In this document: positions 46,214 to 56,584 of the stretch, one piece after another | How the letters are laid out: every line of letters starts with the position of its first letter | How positions within the stretch are numbered: position 1 is the stretch's first letter | Source: Winogradskyella bathintestinalis | Lineage (GTDB): Bacteria; Bacteroidota; Bacteroidia; Flavobacteriales; Flavobacteriaceae | Length of the DNA: 64,000 nucleotides | Assembly: GCF_030407435.1 (NCBI RefSeq) | Contig: NZ_JASDDK010000004.1 | Location: forward strand, 248,001 to 312,000 | Reading direction: 5' to 3' | Made by a program: the position numbers and the translations under genes | Notes under the pieces: generated by a model | The model's input: only the letters and a program-made list of their open reading frames with translations | Database searches by the model: none | What the model was told of the DNA's origin: nothing

Positions 46214-47818
46214 TCATAAGAAGGTAATTAAATCTTCATTTACGTGACTTTCTCTATCTGCTAGACCAATATCTCTTAAGAATTTGTTTGAAAATAATTC
46301 CATCATATCCTCGCTTAATAATGCACTTCTACAAGCCTTCCATTCATTGATCTCAGATGACTCGTACATGTGATTTACCAAATTAGGAAAAGTCCAATCA
46401 CTATTTTTTCCCCAATGTATCGTAAACGGAATATTGTTCTGTTTTAATACTTCAATCATTCGTCTTGAAAATTCTGTCAGGCTCATAATTTTATTGGTCT
46501 TATTCCACAGCACACCATCAATTTCTAACATACATGTTACCGGAAACTTGGTAAATGCTAAAGTCGCTTTAGATTGTTTTACAAAACGCATAGCAAATAT
46601 CCCAGGAATCGGACCTTCTTCTGTGGTTATTTCTGCCATCAATTTTAATGCTTTCGAAGAATTTTTATAATCCACTCCAACTGAACACGCAAAGGCTGGC
46701 CCTTGGTACGGTGCGTCCCAAAAGATTTGAGGTAATGTGCCAATCAACTCTTCATCCACCTGTGGTAAAATTGTTTTTTCCAAACGTTTAACCAACCAGG
46801 GGATGCTCTTTGGAAAATTTTCTGCCATCTTAGTAAATAGATGAATTAAATCACGATATAAAGATTGTTTGATAATTGGGAACGGATCTTTATAATCTGA
46901 AACATACGGTTTCTTATACATTAACTCCACCACATAGTCCGATTCTTTGCTATATTGATTTATGAAAACTTTAAAATGATATGGAGTAATACCGTGACCC
47001 TCGGAATCTGTTTCTAATGGGATTTTGAATATCGAATTTTTAAAATCTAAGGTATCTGATAATTTTAGTGCTGTTGCTTTATTAATTTTTTTTACATAAC
47101 GTTTTAGTAAATATCGCGGTTCAGCTTCCAAAACTATACCATGTATAAAACCAAATGAACCAAGGCTGACTAAAGTTGCGTTAAAAAGTTTATCATTTCT
47201 AATAATTCTACAATTTATGTGATTCGCAAAATCATCATTCAATGCTGGTTCGGTGTGGCGTTCTATATACACCACATCTTCCTCATTTGGCCCAATAATT
47301 AAATTGAGCCCCACAACATAATCTTGCACTGCACCAACTTGTAATGCAGAACCATGAACTCCCGTTGAAATACAGCCTGCAATAGTTTGTCCATTACTTG
47401 CGCCAGTAGTCTTTAAAGATTTGCCGTGTGCTGAGAGGACTTCAGATATGCGTTTAATGGTTGTACCACACTCAAATAAAAACAAATTTGAGGCTTCAAA
47501 ATTGGTGTTCGTATGACAATTTTCTTTAATTATAGGAATATGAATATTCATAAAACCATTATAATGCATTCGGTCTTTATGGCTCGCAATATGATTCATA
47601 GACCATGCTGAACCATATCCCCTAAAACCATGGTTAGCCTCCTGTGATTCTTTTATCAGTCGCTGTATTTCTTTAGCAGCATCATTATAACGGTCTATTT
47701 TATCGGGCATATTACCATCACCTTCTAATTCTGTTACATAAAGTTTTTTTAGTGGAAATGGTCCGTTGTTATGTAAAGTGTCCCACTTGTTTAGCGAGTG
47801 TGTTTTCGTAGTGGCCAT
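46214..47818 (-). CDS. FAD-linked oxidase (VAO/aldonolactone-oxidase-like)
   Basis: This 534-residue flavoprotein has a PCMH FAD-binding domain (about 20-240: GYGSAWSMNHIA, FECGTTIKRISEVLSAHGKSL, GASNGQTIAGCISTGVHGSA) and an ALO-like C-terminal half ending with HWGKNSDWTFPN. Relatives oxidise sugar lactones or alditols, making hydrogen peroxide. No signal peptide is present. It is the last gene of the six-gene operon, 4 bp after the lipoprotein gene. Its role beside a CHAT protein is unknown. Confidence 0.85.
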   Translation of the reverse strand: MATTKTHSLNKWDTLHNNGPFPLKKLYVTELEGDGNMPDKIDRYNDAAKEIQRLIKESQEANHGFRGYGSAWSMNHIASHKDRMHYNGFMNIHIPIIKENCHTNTNFEASNLFLFECGTTIKRISEVLSAHGKSLKTTGASNGQTIAGCISTGVHGSALQVGAVQDYVVGLNLIIGPNEEDVVYIERHTEPALNDDFANHINCRIIRNDKLFNATLVSLGSFGFIHGIVLEAEPRYLLKRYVKKINKATALKLSDTLDFKNSIFKIPLETDSEGHGITPYHFKVFINQYSKESDYVVELMYKKPYVSDYKDPFPIIKQSLYRDLIHLFTKMAENFPKSIPWLVKRLEKTILPQVDEELIGTLPQIFWDAPYQGPAFACSVGVDYKNSSKALKLMAEITTEEGPIPGIFAMRFVKQSKATLAFTKFPVTCMLEIDGVLWNKTNKIMSLTEFSRRMIEVLKQNNIPFTIHWGKNSDWTFPNLVNHMYESSEINEWKACRSALLSEDMMELFSNKFLRDIGLADRESHVNEDLITFL

Positions 47819-47822
47819 AGCT

Positions 47823-48173
47823 TTAATTTGTTGGTTGTGTACAAACGTATTTTACCTTCATCTTTCGTTTTCTACCAAAGGTTACTACACTTAAAAGCGA
47901 TCCGCCAAAGGTGTTTTTAAATTCAATGGTATGAAGTTGTCCTGATTTACATTTTTCCGTTTCTTTTATTAAATAGGTAAAATCTTTAGACGTTATATCA
48001 ATCTTAATTACTGTATCAAGCTCTACCACTTCTTTACCTCTATAATAATCATCCCTTAGCATTAATGGATCTGGTTGCATATCGCCGTTAATACTTCTTA
48101 ATCTAACGGAATAACAACAAGTGAAAAGCAAGCTAAATGACACAAGTGTTAAATGTTTAATTGTTCTATTCAT
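47823..48173 (-). CDS. Small lipoprotein of unknown function (116 aa)
   Basis: The signal peptide ends in a lipobox-like LLFTCC. The mature part is beta-rich with a basic C-terminal GRKRKMKVKYV. I recognise no family. It sits between the peptidoglycan-binding gene (35 bp) and the oxidase gene (4 bp). Confidence 0.65.
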   Translation of the reverse strand: MNRTIKHLTLVSFSLLFTCCYSVRLRSINGDMQPDPLMLRDDYYRGKEVVELDTVIKIDITSKDFTYLIKETEKCKSGQLHTIEFKNTFGGSLLSVVTFGRKRKMKVKYVCTQPTN

Positions 48174-48208
48174 AATACTCGGTTTTTCTGTTAAAAGTTA
48201 TAAATCTG

Positions 48209-49444
48209 TCACACGGATTTCAACCGTTTCAATGTATCTGACGCATATTGCGCTCCAAAATTTTCAGACCATTCTAGTGAAGTTTCACGCCCTAATGTAT
48301 AGTGTAAATCAGTAACCTTATCTGGTGCATAGCACAATACTAAATCGGTAAACACATTGTAGGCTCCTTTGGTTCTTTTGTTGGAAGTGGTCAGTCCTCC
48401 ATAACTTGTGGATGCAAATTTTGAACAATCCTGTAGTTCATTTTTATGGTTCAAATAACTCTTTCCTGCAATAACTTGGCAACCTGCTGAAAAATTAGAA
48501 TGACCAATGCCTGTCCAATGAATATTGATCGACGGATTTACCAGCATCCCTTTCAAATTTCCGTTTCGATCTTTCACTTTAATATCTTTATCGGTATACG
48601 CATTATCATCATCCCAATCCCTAATAATCATTACGCCTCTCGAGTCTAAAGGCTTTAATGCTCTGTATATTTTCTGTTCCACAGATATTTTGTGCCAGCC
48701 AAAACGATAGCGATGTTGCCCTTCTATTAAAAAAGCTTCATGTTTTCTTCCTGCCATATTTACGCTTGCATCAGTTGAACCCCAAAATGTAAATGCCATA
48801 CCATTGATAAGCAAAATAAATAAATCATCGTTCTCACGTCTCACAGCACTTTCTGTCTGTTTTCGTCTGATGCCAATAAGATGAATATCATTTGTATCGA
48901 ATTTCCAATCTGCTGGCTTAATGCTGGCATAAGTTTTTCGTAATCCATTCAAATGTTTTAATATTGGACCAGGATTATTAGTATAATGGTCTTTTGCCTT
49001 ATGCAATAATTGCATCCAATTGGTATAGGCTTCTGTAGGATTTTCACCCGTAAAACTTCCCCATTCTGAAACTTTGTTTTCATTTTTCCAACGGTCAACA
49101 TGACTCATGGTGCCACTTCCAACAATACCATCTGGAACCATAGTTTTAAAGTTCTCCATAGTCCGAACATATTCTTGAAACAGTCTTACTGCAGCTTGGG
49201 TTACGTAACCAAAAACACCATCGAAAGCTGCGCGCGGCATAAAACCAGCTTTAAATAGAAATCTTTGCAAGTTTTCTACAGCATCGTCAGTGCCCTCCCT
49301 AAAAGACCTCCACTTTGTTCTATCGTCATCACGAAAAGTCACTTTATCTAACAGCAAACCATCAATATGGTAAGGCTTTAAAAATTCCTTTGGGTTTGTT
49401 GGTCGTCGTCGTTTATCACAACTCCCTAAGTATAATGTCGCCAT
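48209..49444 (-). CDS. Peptidoglycan-binding protein with L,D-transpeptidase-like motif
   Basis: This 411-residue protein has a PG_binding_1-type domain (about 50-115: LQRFLFKAGFM, FDGVFGYVTQAAVRLFQ, DGIVGSGTMSHV). Near the end, INIHWTG (306-312, H309) and SAGCQVI (319-325, C322) resemble the His and S-x-G-C of YkuD L,D-transpeptidases, though the usual following Arg is Val/Ile. No clear signal peptide is seen. It starts 4 bp after the CHAT gene. A cell-wall-active enzyme or effector is plausible. Confidence 0.7.
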   Translation of the reverse strand: MATLYLGSCDKRRRPTNPKEFLKPYHIDGLLLDKVTFRDDDRTKWRSFREGTDDAVENLQRFLFKAGFMPRAAFDGVFGYVTQAAVRLFQEYVRTMENFKTMVPDGIVGSGTMSHVDRWKNENKVSEWGSFTGENPTEAYTNWMQLLHKAKDHYTNNPGPILKHLNGLRKTYASIKPADWKFDTNDIHLIGIRRKQTESAVRRENDDLFILLINGMAFTFWGSTDASVNMAGRKHEAFLIEGQHRYRFGWHKISVEQKIYRALKPLDSRGVMIIRDWDDDNAYTDKDIKVKDRNGNLKGMLVNPSINIHWTGIGHSNFSAGCQVIAGKSYLNHKNELQDCSKFASTSYGGLTTSNKRTKGAYNVFTDLVLCYAPDKVTDLHYTLGRETSLEWSENFGAQYASDTLKRLKSV

Positions 49445-49448
49445 AGAG

Positions 49449-52400
49449 TTAATTCTTTAACAGGTTATTTAATTCTATTTTTATAGCCTCCAAACATTCC
49501 ACTATGTCATTATCCTTGACATAGTGCAACAAGAAATCGATTTGTAACATTTCAATTTTAATATATCTTGGACTGTATATTTGGTTGAATATTTCTTTGT
49601 ACCAACCCAATATCTTTTGATCGTGATTGGTCTCGTTAGTTTTTGAAATCAGTAATATTGCATAGCTTATTTCTGTCATGCCAATTAGCACAGAAATGTC
49701 GAGATCAGCCTTGTCAAAATCATCCAATTCTTGACGGTAATCTGTTAAGTGCTTTACTAAATCGGTAACCTCTGTGAAAGCCTTATTAGTTTTTAAACGG
49801 TCGAGCAGTTTTTTATCCCCCAAATTTTCTAAAATGTGACCAACGAGTAGCATATTGGATAAAGCGTCTAAATATTGTCCGCTGTATTTATCACTCGCCA
49901 TTTCAATCGCCTCATTATAATAACTATAAGCGGTTTTTAGTTGGTCTATTTCTTCTTTATCATCTAAATGTTTTGCGGTAAGTTTATAAGCATTACCTAC
50001 AATATTCAATCGGCTCGCATTTCGACCTGCGAGGGTGAGTAATCTAATTTCATTGAGATATTCTAAAATGGCCGTTCCAACCGCATCTTTCTTTTTAGAT
50101 TTTACGGCTGACTCAATAACTCCTTCTAAACGGTAAGATTGCACCAAACAATATTGCTCTAATGCCTTTATAGAATAATTACCATTATCAAACTGAAATA
50201 AGCCTTTGTATTTCTGAAATGCGACCTCAACATTACCTAATTCATCATAAATCAGGGCTTCTTTTTCCAGTACCATAGCGTCCAATAATTTTGACGCTTC
50301 GGCCCTATCAATGTAAGCATCGAGTTTGGCCAATGCTGATTTTTCTTCTTCTTTTTTATCACGAATGGAAATCAATAAATTGTCTAAATCGGTGTGGACT
50401 TGAGAACTTACCACATATTCCTGATTATTTCGATCTAATTTTTGTCGATCATTAAATTTATAGAATTGGTTGCCATAACATTGATAAGCTCCCCAAGTAT
50501 TGCTATGTTTATGTTGTTGGTAACATTCGAATCTTGCGAATTGTACAGCACTTCCAAAATCATAACCTTGAAGCATACGCTCGTAAAATGTTTCTGAAAA
50601 CACTTTGGCTGCAGAATCATCCACGGCCCAACCTGCAATTACAATCGCCTTAACTCCCATTTCAATCAGTTGTGTCCCAATATTGGCAGCTAAACGATAG
50701 CGATTTTGACTGTATTTATCATCTTGAGCATTTACAACTCCCGAAAAACAACAGTTAATAAATACAAATTCTGGCACATAACCTAACTGATTAATCATTG
50801 CAGGATCAATGCAAATACCGCTTCCTATAGCAATACCAATATTATTATTTTCTGGATCGTAAATACCGTGTCCTGCAAAATGCATCATCATATAATGCCT
50901 GCTGAACAATTCCATCATAATATTTTTAGCGTTAGAATTTAAAAGCAAATTAACATTATACGATTCCTTTGTCAGTTTACTGGAAACCCATTCAGCTTCT
51001 GCCTTTGCCGCTGGAAGTGGTGACAAGCCTTCTTGATCATATACAGGATCACCAACAATAAGGGCATCCTTATTATGAAATCCAACTTGATTAAAACGCG
51101 TGGTCTCTTCAGAAATCAATTGTCGTATAAAACTTGAAGTAACTGAAGCAGGAATTTCCGTAGTTCTACAATCGTGCAATAGTTCCCATGGAATTTGGGC
51201 GGCGAATTTATCTAATTTTAAAACGAGGTTATTTTGATTTCTGAAGGTGTTTTTAAAATCATTCGGAATCAACATTTCAAATAAAGATTTTGATAACCGT
51301 TCATCCCAATTTGAAGATACTGACATTTCTGCCAATAAATGGTCAATTTTATTCAGCCCAATGCCAACCATTTCATGTTCAACTCTTGCCAATCCATTAG
51401 ACGCAAAATATCGAAATCCACTTACCTTTTCATCCTCTTGGTTCGATTTCCTAATTTCTTTTACACTATTAATATGAAGATTAAACCACCAATCATAACC
51501 GTAATTTGCGAATGTTTTTTTCTTTTTTGCACCTGGTCTTGTGGCAATACCTCTATCGTAAGTAAATGAAACTCTATTATCCGTTCTATACAATCTTGAT
51601 AAGCTAAAATATGCCTCACTGGCCACAGACTCATAATAGTTGACAATTTCAATATCCTTAATTAATTTTAAGCCTTCACCTGTTTCTTTAATTTGTGCAT
51701 TGGCTTCGGCAACGCCCAATAAAATCCCTTTCATGGAATCTTCAATTGGCAATTTTCCATAGCCTATACCCATTAACACAAATGAAATACCCGTTGCATA
51801 TTTTTTAGCACTAGGCAACGTATAGTTATCGCGCATAAACATGGCATATTTAAGTACGGCTTGCTTCACGGTTTTAGAGAGCACATAAGATGTTAAACTA
51901 CCTGTATTTCCCAGTCCGCATACAATAGCTCCTTTTGGTTTTGTTTTTAGGTTAAAAAACACTTCACTTTCGCCAATCTCACCAGGATAATAACCAATGC
52001 TTAGACGTTGGGATAAACGATTATCCAAATAAGAGTCTAAGGCTTTTTCTGAGCTTAAAATAAGATCCATAAAGAAATGCCCAACCATTACTGGATATGA
52101 CGACATTTTTAAATCTCCATGAATAATCTTAACATTGAAAAATTCGGTTTCAGGTTCAACCGCTTTGTGGGTACCAAATAAAGCATCTACAACGGCTTTG
52201 GAATCGTAAAGTGGTTCTGGAGATTCAAATACTTCAGAGATAATTTCACCACTTCGGGATGCTGGTTGCTGATTGCTTAATCTGTTGGTGGTGCCAGTTT
52301 CTAGAATATCTGATATACCATGAAATATATAATCTTCATTTGCTAGATCGCCATGAGATGTATGTGTGTAATACAAATTTGGGGTATTGAGCAATTGTTT

Positions 52401-54821
52401 GGGAATTCCCGTTTTCCAAGTCACACTACCGTCTCCATGTGATGTGGCTTTATAGACTAATTTATCCGTTTTTGAAAGCCAACGATCTTTAAATTCATAA
52501 TCAAAAACGGTTTGATTTGATTGGCCACAGATGTAATAAATATTCCGGAAATCGTCGTTATCCAATTCAGTATTCAAAAATGTTCTGATACTATCTCTAT
52601 ATATTTTAAAATCCTTTAAAGCTTCTGCATTGTCCTTTGGATCTGGCATATGTTTTAAATTGGTCTTGGCATTCAATGTTTTCCAAAATGTTTGATGCCA
52701 GAAAGGTCGATTCACTTCATCTTCCTCAATGGGTAATAACTCAAATATGCCTGGATATTTCCAAAGCTCCTCTAAAAGTTCTTTTCGATTATGCTTAAAA
52801 TCTATAAACGCCAATTGCTTTACACGCTTAGCATGACCAGTTAGCACCTCCATAATTAAATAAGACCCTAACCAAGGTGTACCCAACATTATGAATCTGT
52901 TGTGTACATTTTCCTTGAACTTAGACCAGGTGTCTGCATAATCCATCATACATTGCCTAACTACCAAACCACCCATAGAATGTGCTATAATATGAATTTT
53001 TGAACTACTCGACTGAAGGTACTCATCCAACTGATTTTTTAAATCTTCTGCAGCACCTTTTACTGACTTTCGCCAATCGAACTGAAAAGTTAAGACATCG
53101 TATTTTTCAGATAAATGATCGGCTAATCCGTAATAGTATTTTTTAATAATACCACTAGCTGCGACATTTTTCGCATTGATACCTAACTTTTTAACAATGG
53201 CTCCGCGGTTCAATTCGGGCATATCTACCCATTGCTCTTCATTATTATTGGCAATCGTTGAACCCATAATTCCGGGCACAACAATTACAATGTCTTTGGT
53301 AATGATCTCTGGCTTTTTCTTAAAACCTTCCATTGATAATGGATCGAGCAAAATACCACGTTCACCTTCGGTGTAAATGTGTTTTTTAAATAAAATGGTA
53401 GGATTGTTTTCGTTAGCATTAAGAGCTTCCAATATGGCTTTACTTGAATTATTAGCCGAAAAATAATTGAAATGATTCGTCGTATCACCTTCTGCCAGAA
53501 ACTTATAAATACCATTTTTTCTTTTAATACCGTGTTCCATACGTTGCGTATCCACTACCAAATCATTATCCGCACGATAAAACAAATTCGCTAATATCAC
53601 TTTTAAGGAATTGAAATTAATCCCTTTGGCATCGGCATCTCCTGCAATATTGTACAAATCACTTACAACCGCAGTATCGGAAGCGTTCATCATTTTTTGG
53701 AAGAGCGATTCAGGCATCATAGCATTTAAACCTGGCAGTACTTCTGGATTTTCCTTTTGACTAACCATTTCTAACAAAAATGCTTTTACGGCATGATAAA
53801 TCGGATTTCCTGCTCCAAATGCTAATACTACAGCATTTAAAAACAAATTGAAAAAATGATCAACTCGACGTGACAAAATGGTTGTTCCACTTGCAGGTGC
53901 AGCCACACGAATCACTTTATTGACCGTTATTTTTTTCTTTTTAGCCAATTCATTAATGGCTGTCATTATCTGTTGATTGCCTTCTTCATTTTCTTCATCA
54001 TCTAAAATGCCAATCTCTGTAGTGCTGAAACCTATAATCGGATTTCTACGATCGCATTTGGCTAAAATATCGGCAACTAAACCACCTCTAGAATGGCTCA
54101 GAATATCTAAGTTGCATTCTTTGGGACATTCTTTAAGAAAATCTAAAGCATTTTGAAGTGGACTCACTGAAAGTGTATAATGTTCTAAAGCAAAAATGCG
54201 ATTTTCATATATACCAATTATGTCATGCCATGCTTCGTTATTATCATTCAATTTATGAAACGCATCAATGGCCGTGGATAACGTACCATGTAACAGTAAC
54301 AGAACAGGTTTTGAATTATTAAAGTTATTCGTGTTTTCTATTCTTGTAAATTTTGAATCGATTTGATACAAACCCGGATGGGATTGTACGCGTTTATCGT
54401 AGGCTTTAGCTAATTCTTTAATACCCAATTTCGCTATATCTTTTTTAGTGACCTTAGGCTTAAATACACTAAAAACTTTTACTATAGCGCGGTCTATGAT
54501 CCCTCGATTCTCGTTTTCTGAAAGTAATTGAATGTCAAAAACATAGTCTTCATTAGAAAGCGAACGCTTGGCCAATACTTTTTTTCCGTAAATATCCTGA
54601 ACATCTTCAGGATGTCCTATCCATTCGGTATTATCGGAAAATTGAAGTGCCACAATATCGTGTTCATCAAAATTAACGGTGTTGACTTCATTTTGTGAAC
54701 GTGTAGCTGAAACTTCTATATATGATTTTAATTCATATTTCTGATCGAGGGTTTTCGGAACAATATAGTCTATAGACGACGTTTCTCGATTTACTCCAAT
54801 TATTTTTGCTGTTTTGCTCAT
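49449..54821 (-). CDS. Giant CHAT-protease protein with two alpha/beta-hydrolase domains
   Basis: This 1790-residue cytoplasmic protein has four parts. Hydrolase 1 (about 170-480): oxyanion LLHGT, nucleophile S244 in SHSRGG. Hydrolase 2 (about 510-850): PGIMGST, S615 in AHSMGG, likely His in SHGD (795 or 823), like LCAT/PGAP1-type lipases. An alpha/beta region (about 890-1150) is unassigned. The CHAT domain (about 1190-1450) has LPAAKAEAEWV, H1318 in HFAGHG and C1357/C1358 in FINCCFSG. A helical TPR-like tail follows. CHAT proteases act in caspase-like immunity (for example Craspase, gasdermin systems). It starts 2 bp after the 582-residue gene. I know no named family with this order. Confidence 0.88.
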   Translation of the reverse strand: MSKTAKIIGVNRETSSIDYIVPKTLDQKYELKSYIEVSATRSQNEVNTVNFDEHDIVALQFSDNTEWIGHPEDVQDIYGKKVLAKRSLSNEDYVFDIQLLSENENRGIIDRAIVKVFSVFKPKVTKKDIAKLGIKELAKAYDKRVQSHPGLYQIDSKFTRIENTNNFNNSKPVLLLLHGTLSTAIDAFHKLNDNNEAWHDIIGIYENRIFALEHYTLSVSPLQNALDFLKECPKECNLDILSHSRGGLVADILAKCDRRNPIIGFSTTEIGILDDEENEEGNQQIMTAINELAKKKKITVNKVIRVAAPASGTTILSRRVDHFFNLFLNAVVLAFGAGNPIYHAVKAFLLEMVSQKENPEVLPGLNAMMPESLFQKMMNASDTAVVSDLYNIAGDADAKGINFNSLKVILANLFYRADNDLVVDTQRMEHGIKRKNGIYKFLAEGDTTNHFNYFSANNSSKAILEALNANENNPTILFKKHIYTEGERGILLDPLSMEGFKKKPEIITKDIVIVVPGIMGSTIANNNEEQWVDMPELNRGAIVKKLGINAKNVAASGIIKKYYYGLADHLSEKYDVLTFQFDWRKSVKGAAEDLKNQLDEYLQSSSSKIHIIAHSMGGLVVRQCMMDYADTWSKFKENVHNRFIMLGTPWLGSYLIMEVLTGHAKRVKQLAFIDFKHNRKELLEELWKYPGIFELLPIEEDEVNRPFWHQTFWKTLNAKTNLKHMPDPKDNAEALKDFKIYRDSIRTFLNTELDNDDFRNIYYICGQSNQTVFDYEFKDRWLSKTDKLVYKATSHGDGSVTWKTGIPKQLLNTPNLYYTHTSHGDLANEDYIFHGISDILETGTTNRLSNQQPASRSGEIISEVFESPEPLYDSKAVVDALFGTHKAVEPETEFFNVKIIHGDLKMSSYPVMVGHFFMDLILSSEKALDSYLDNRLSQRLSIGYYPGEIGESEVFFNLKTKPKGAIVCGLGNTGSLTSYVLSKTVKQAVLKYAMFMRDNYTLPSAKKYATGISFVLMGIGYGKLPIEDSMKGILLGVAEANAQIKETGEGLKLIKDIEIVNYYESVASEAYFSLSRLYRTDNRVSFTYDRGIATRPGAKKKKTFANYGYDWWFNLHINSVKEIRKSNQEDEKVSGFRYFASNGLARVEHEMVGIGLNKIDHLLAEMSVSSNWDERLSKSLFEMLIPNDFKNTFRNQNNLVLKLDKFAAQIPWELLHDCRTTEIPASVTSSFIRQLISEETTRFNQVGFHNKDALIVGDPVYDQEGLSPLPAAKAEAEWVSSKLTKESYNVNLLLNSNAKNIMMELFSRHYMMMHFAGHGIYDPENNNIGIAIGSGICIDPAMINQLGYVPEFVFINCCFSGVVNAQDDKYSQNRYRLAANIGTQLIEMGVKAIVIAGWAVDDSAAKVFSETFYERMLQGYDFGSAVQFARFECYQQHKHSNTWGAYQCYGNQFYKFNDRQKLDRNNQEYVVSSQVHTDLDNLLISIRDKKEEEKSALAKLDAYIDRAEASKLLDAMVLEKEALIYDELGNVEVAFQKYKGLFQFDNGNYSIKALEQYCLVQSYRLEGVIESAVKSKKKDAVGTAILEYLNEIRLLTLAGRNASRLNIVGNAYKLTAKHLDDKEEIDQLKTAYSYYNEAIEMASDKYSGQYLDALSNMLLVGHILENLGDKKLLDRLKTNKAFTEVTDLVKHLTDYRQELDDFDKADLDISVLIGMTEISYAILLISKTNETNHDQKILGWYKEIFNQIYSPRYIKIEMLQIDFLLHYVKDNDIVECLEAIKIELNNLLKN

Positions 54822-54823
54822 GG

Positions 54824-56572
54824 CTAGTTCTTTATAGTGTTAACAGGCAATCCTGGAAGATTAAATGGAAGGTTGATACCAAAAAACCAGTAGAAATTAT
54901 CAATAGTGGTATTATAATTTATGCCGATACTAATAATATCTTTAAAAGCCGTTGTGATGAGTCCGACACCAAATTCTGGCGAACCGTCTGTATTAAAATC
55001 GGGCGAAGCGAAATTGAGCCCAACGCCAAAATCAATAAACTCGTTGTAGAAATACGATTTACTGGAACCGAATTTAAGTAATATTGACGCTGATGGTGCA
55101 TAAAAGAAATCACGATTGGATTGAAGATTAAGATCATCTTTATTAAACGGATTCGCAAAAATTAAACCTACGGCTACTTCTGAGCGTGCACCAATTAATT
55201 GTATGGTAAATTCCCGTTGCTCTAGCGTAAAAATTTGTTCAGGTGTGTTTTCAACTTTTGATGGAATTCTCAGAATGGCTTCAATCAATAATTCATCTCC
55301 ATTTTGTCGTTTGCCAGTGTCTTTAAGGTTGATGAAACCTTTATCAGGAAGATTGTCCAATGAAAAAGAAAGCACCTCATCACCTATGGATTTGTTGGCT
55401 ATGTAATTGGTTTGTAATCCAAAAAGTAAAGATATTCCGTTTTCAAGTTTTTTGATGTTGGTTTGAACTTCAATATAACAAGTGTTAAATTCGTTCAACA
55501 ACGGCGAAAAATCAGCAGCAAGATCGGTTTGGCTTAGTAAGGTTTTGAAATCTGAAATATTTGTATCTATATTTTTCAGGCTATCAACTACGGACAATGC
55601 TCGATTCTTAATTTGCAACAAAACACCAATATTCCATTGACGTAAATCTGTTTTTAGTATTTGATAAAGCGTTTCAAATTGATGGATTGCAGATTGTAAA
55701 GCTGAAATTTTTACTTTTATTTCGACAGGAATCACATCATTCAGTTCCATATTTTGTATTAAATCGATACTGTTATTTTTAAACGCTATAACACATGAAA
55801 GACTTCCAAACTCGTCAATTAATTTCGCTTTAAGTGTTTGAAACAATTGAAATTCCCGTTCATTATTTTCTTTTGCAATTTCGGCCAAAGCCTCCAATTG
55901 TTGTTGATCTTCGGCAGAGAGACTTGTGACCCAACGTTCCACAGTAAAAAAGTCACGGTTTGAATACGTATCGTAATTCTGAATATGAACGCGATCACCG
56001 CCACTTACATCTTTCTTATAAGCTACAACACTGACGTTATATTGGTTGGTTTCAATCGTTTTTAATTCGGCTTTAATAGTTGAAATGTCATTGTTTAAGT
56101 TTGAAATAATGTAAGATTCCAAAGAATTTCCTCTGACAAAAGCTTCATTTGTAAAAAATTCTGCAGATAACTCTTCATATCGACTTGATAAAATAGGGTC
56201 CGATTGAACCTCAGTTAAAAAACCATCCATAATCTCAAAAAAGGTTTTTTGTTCTTCTGCCGAAGGCATTTGGTTTTCTAAAATTGAAATTACAGCACTT
56301 TGATTTCGCAATGCTTGTTGCAAGCGAATTAATTGGGATTCTAATTCTACGGTTTCATTTAACTGTGGAAATTGACTTTTTATAGCCAGTAACAGTTTTT
56401 CTTTTGAAACCTGTATTTCTAGCGTACTGTTGATTTCAATAATTTGTGCTTTATCAATTTCAACTACCCGCTTATCTCCTTTGTAACTTTCGGACACGGT
56501 GATAATTTGACAATTCGCAGTTGTATAAATACTGAATAGAACAAGTGTTATGGCATACTTTAAAACGATCAT
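54824..56572 (-). CDS. Secreted coiled-coil protein with C-terminal outer-membrane-like barrel
   Basis: This 582-residue protein has a signal peptide (1-21, ending TANC/Q). A long helical/coiled-coil part spans about 80-400. The last 130 residues alternate like membrane beta-strands (VAVGLIFANPF, FIDFGVGLNFASPD, IISIGINYNTT, FYWFFGINLPF). It probably anchors in the outer membrane. It lies between the 140-residue gene (12 bp) and the CHAT gene (2 bp). Confidence 0.65.
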   Translation of the reverse strand: MIVLKYAITLVLFSIYTTANCQIITVSESYKGDKRVVEIDKAQIIEINSTLEIQVSKEKLLLAIKSQFPQLNETVELESQLIRLQQALRNQSAVISILENQMPSAEEQKTFFEIMDGFLTEVQSDPILSSRYEELSAEFFTNEAFVRGNSLESYIISNLNNDISTIKAELKTIETNQYNVSVVAYKKDVSGGDRVHIQNYDTYSNRDFFTVERWVTSLSAEDQQQLEALAEIAKENNEREFQLFQTLKAKLIDEFGSLSCVIAFKNNSIDLIQNMELNDVIPVEIKVKISALQSAIHQFETLYQILKTDLRQWNIGVLLQIKNRALSVVDSLKNIDTNISDFKTLLSQTDLAADFSPLLNEFNTCYIEVQTNIKKLENGISLLFGLQTNYIANKSIGDEVLSFSLDNLPDKGFINLKDTGKRQNGDELLIEAILRIPSKVENTPEQIFTLEQREFTIQLIGARSEVAVGLIFANPFNKDDLNLQSNRDFFYAPSASILLKFGSSKSYFYNEFIDFGVGLNFASPDFNTDGSPEFGVGLITTAFKDIISIGINYNTTIDNFYWFFGINLPFNLPGLPVNTIKN

Positions 56573-56584
56573 ATTGCGTATATT

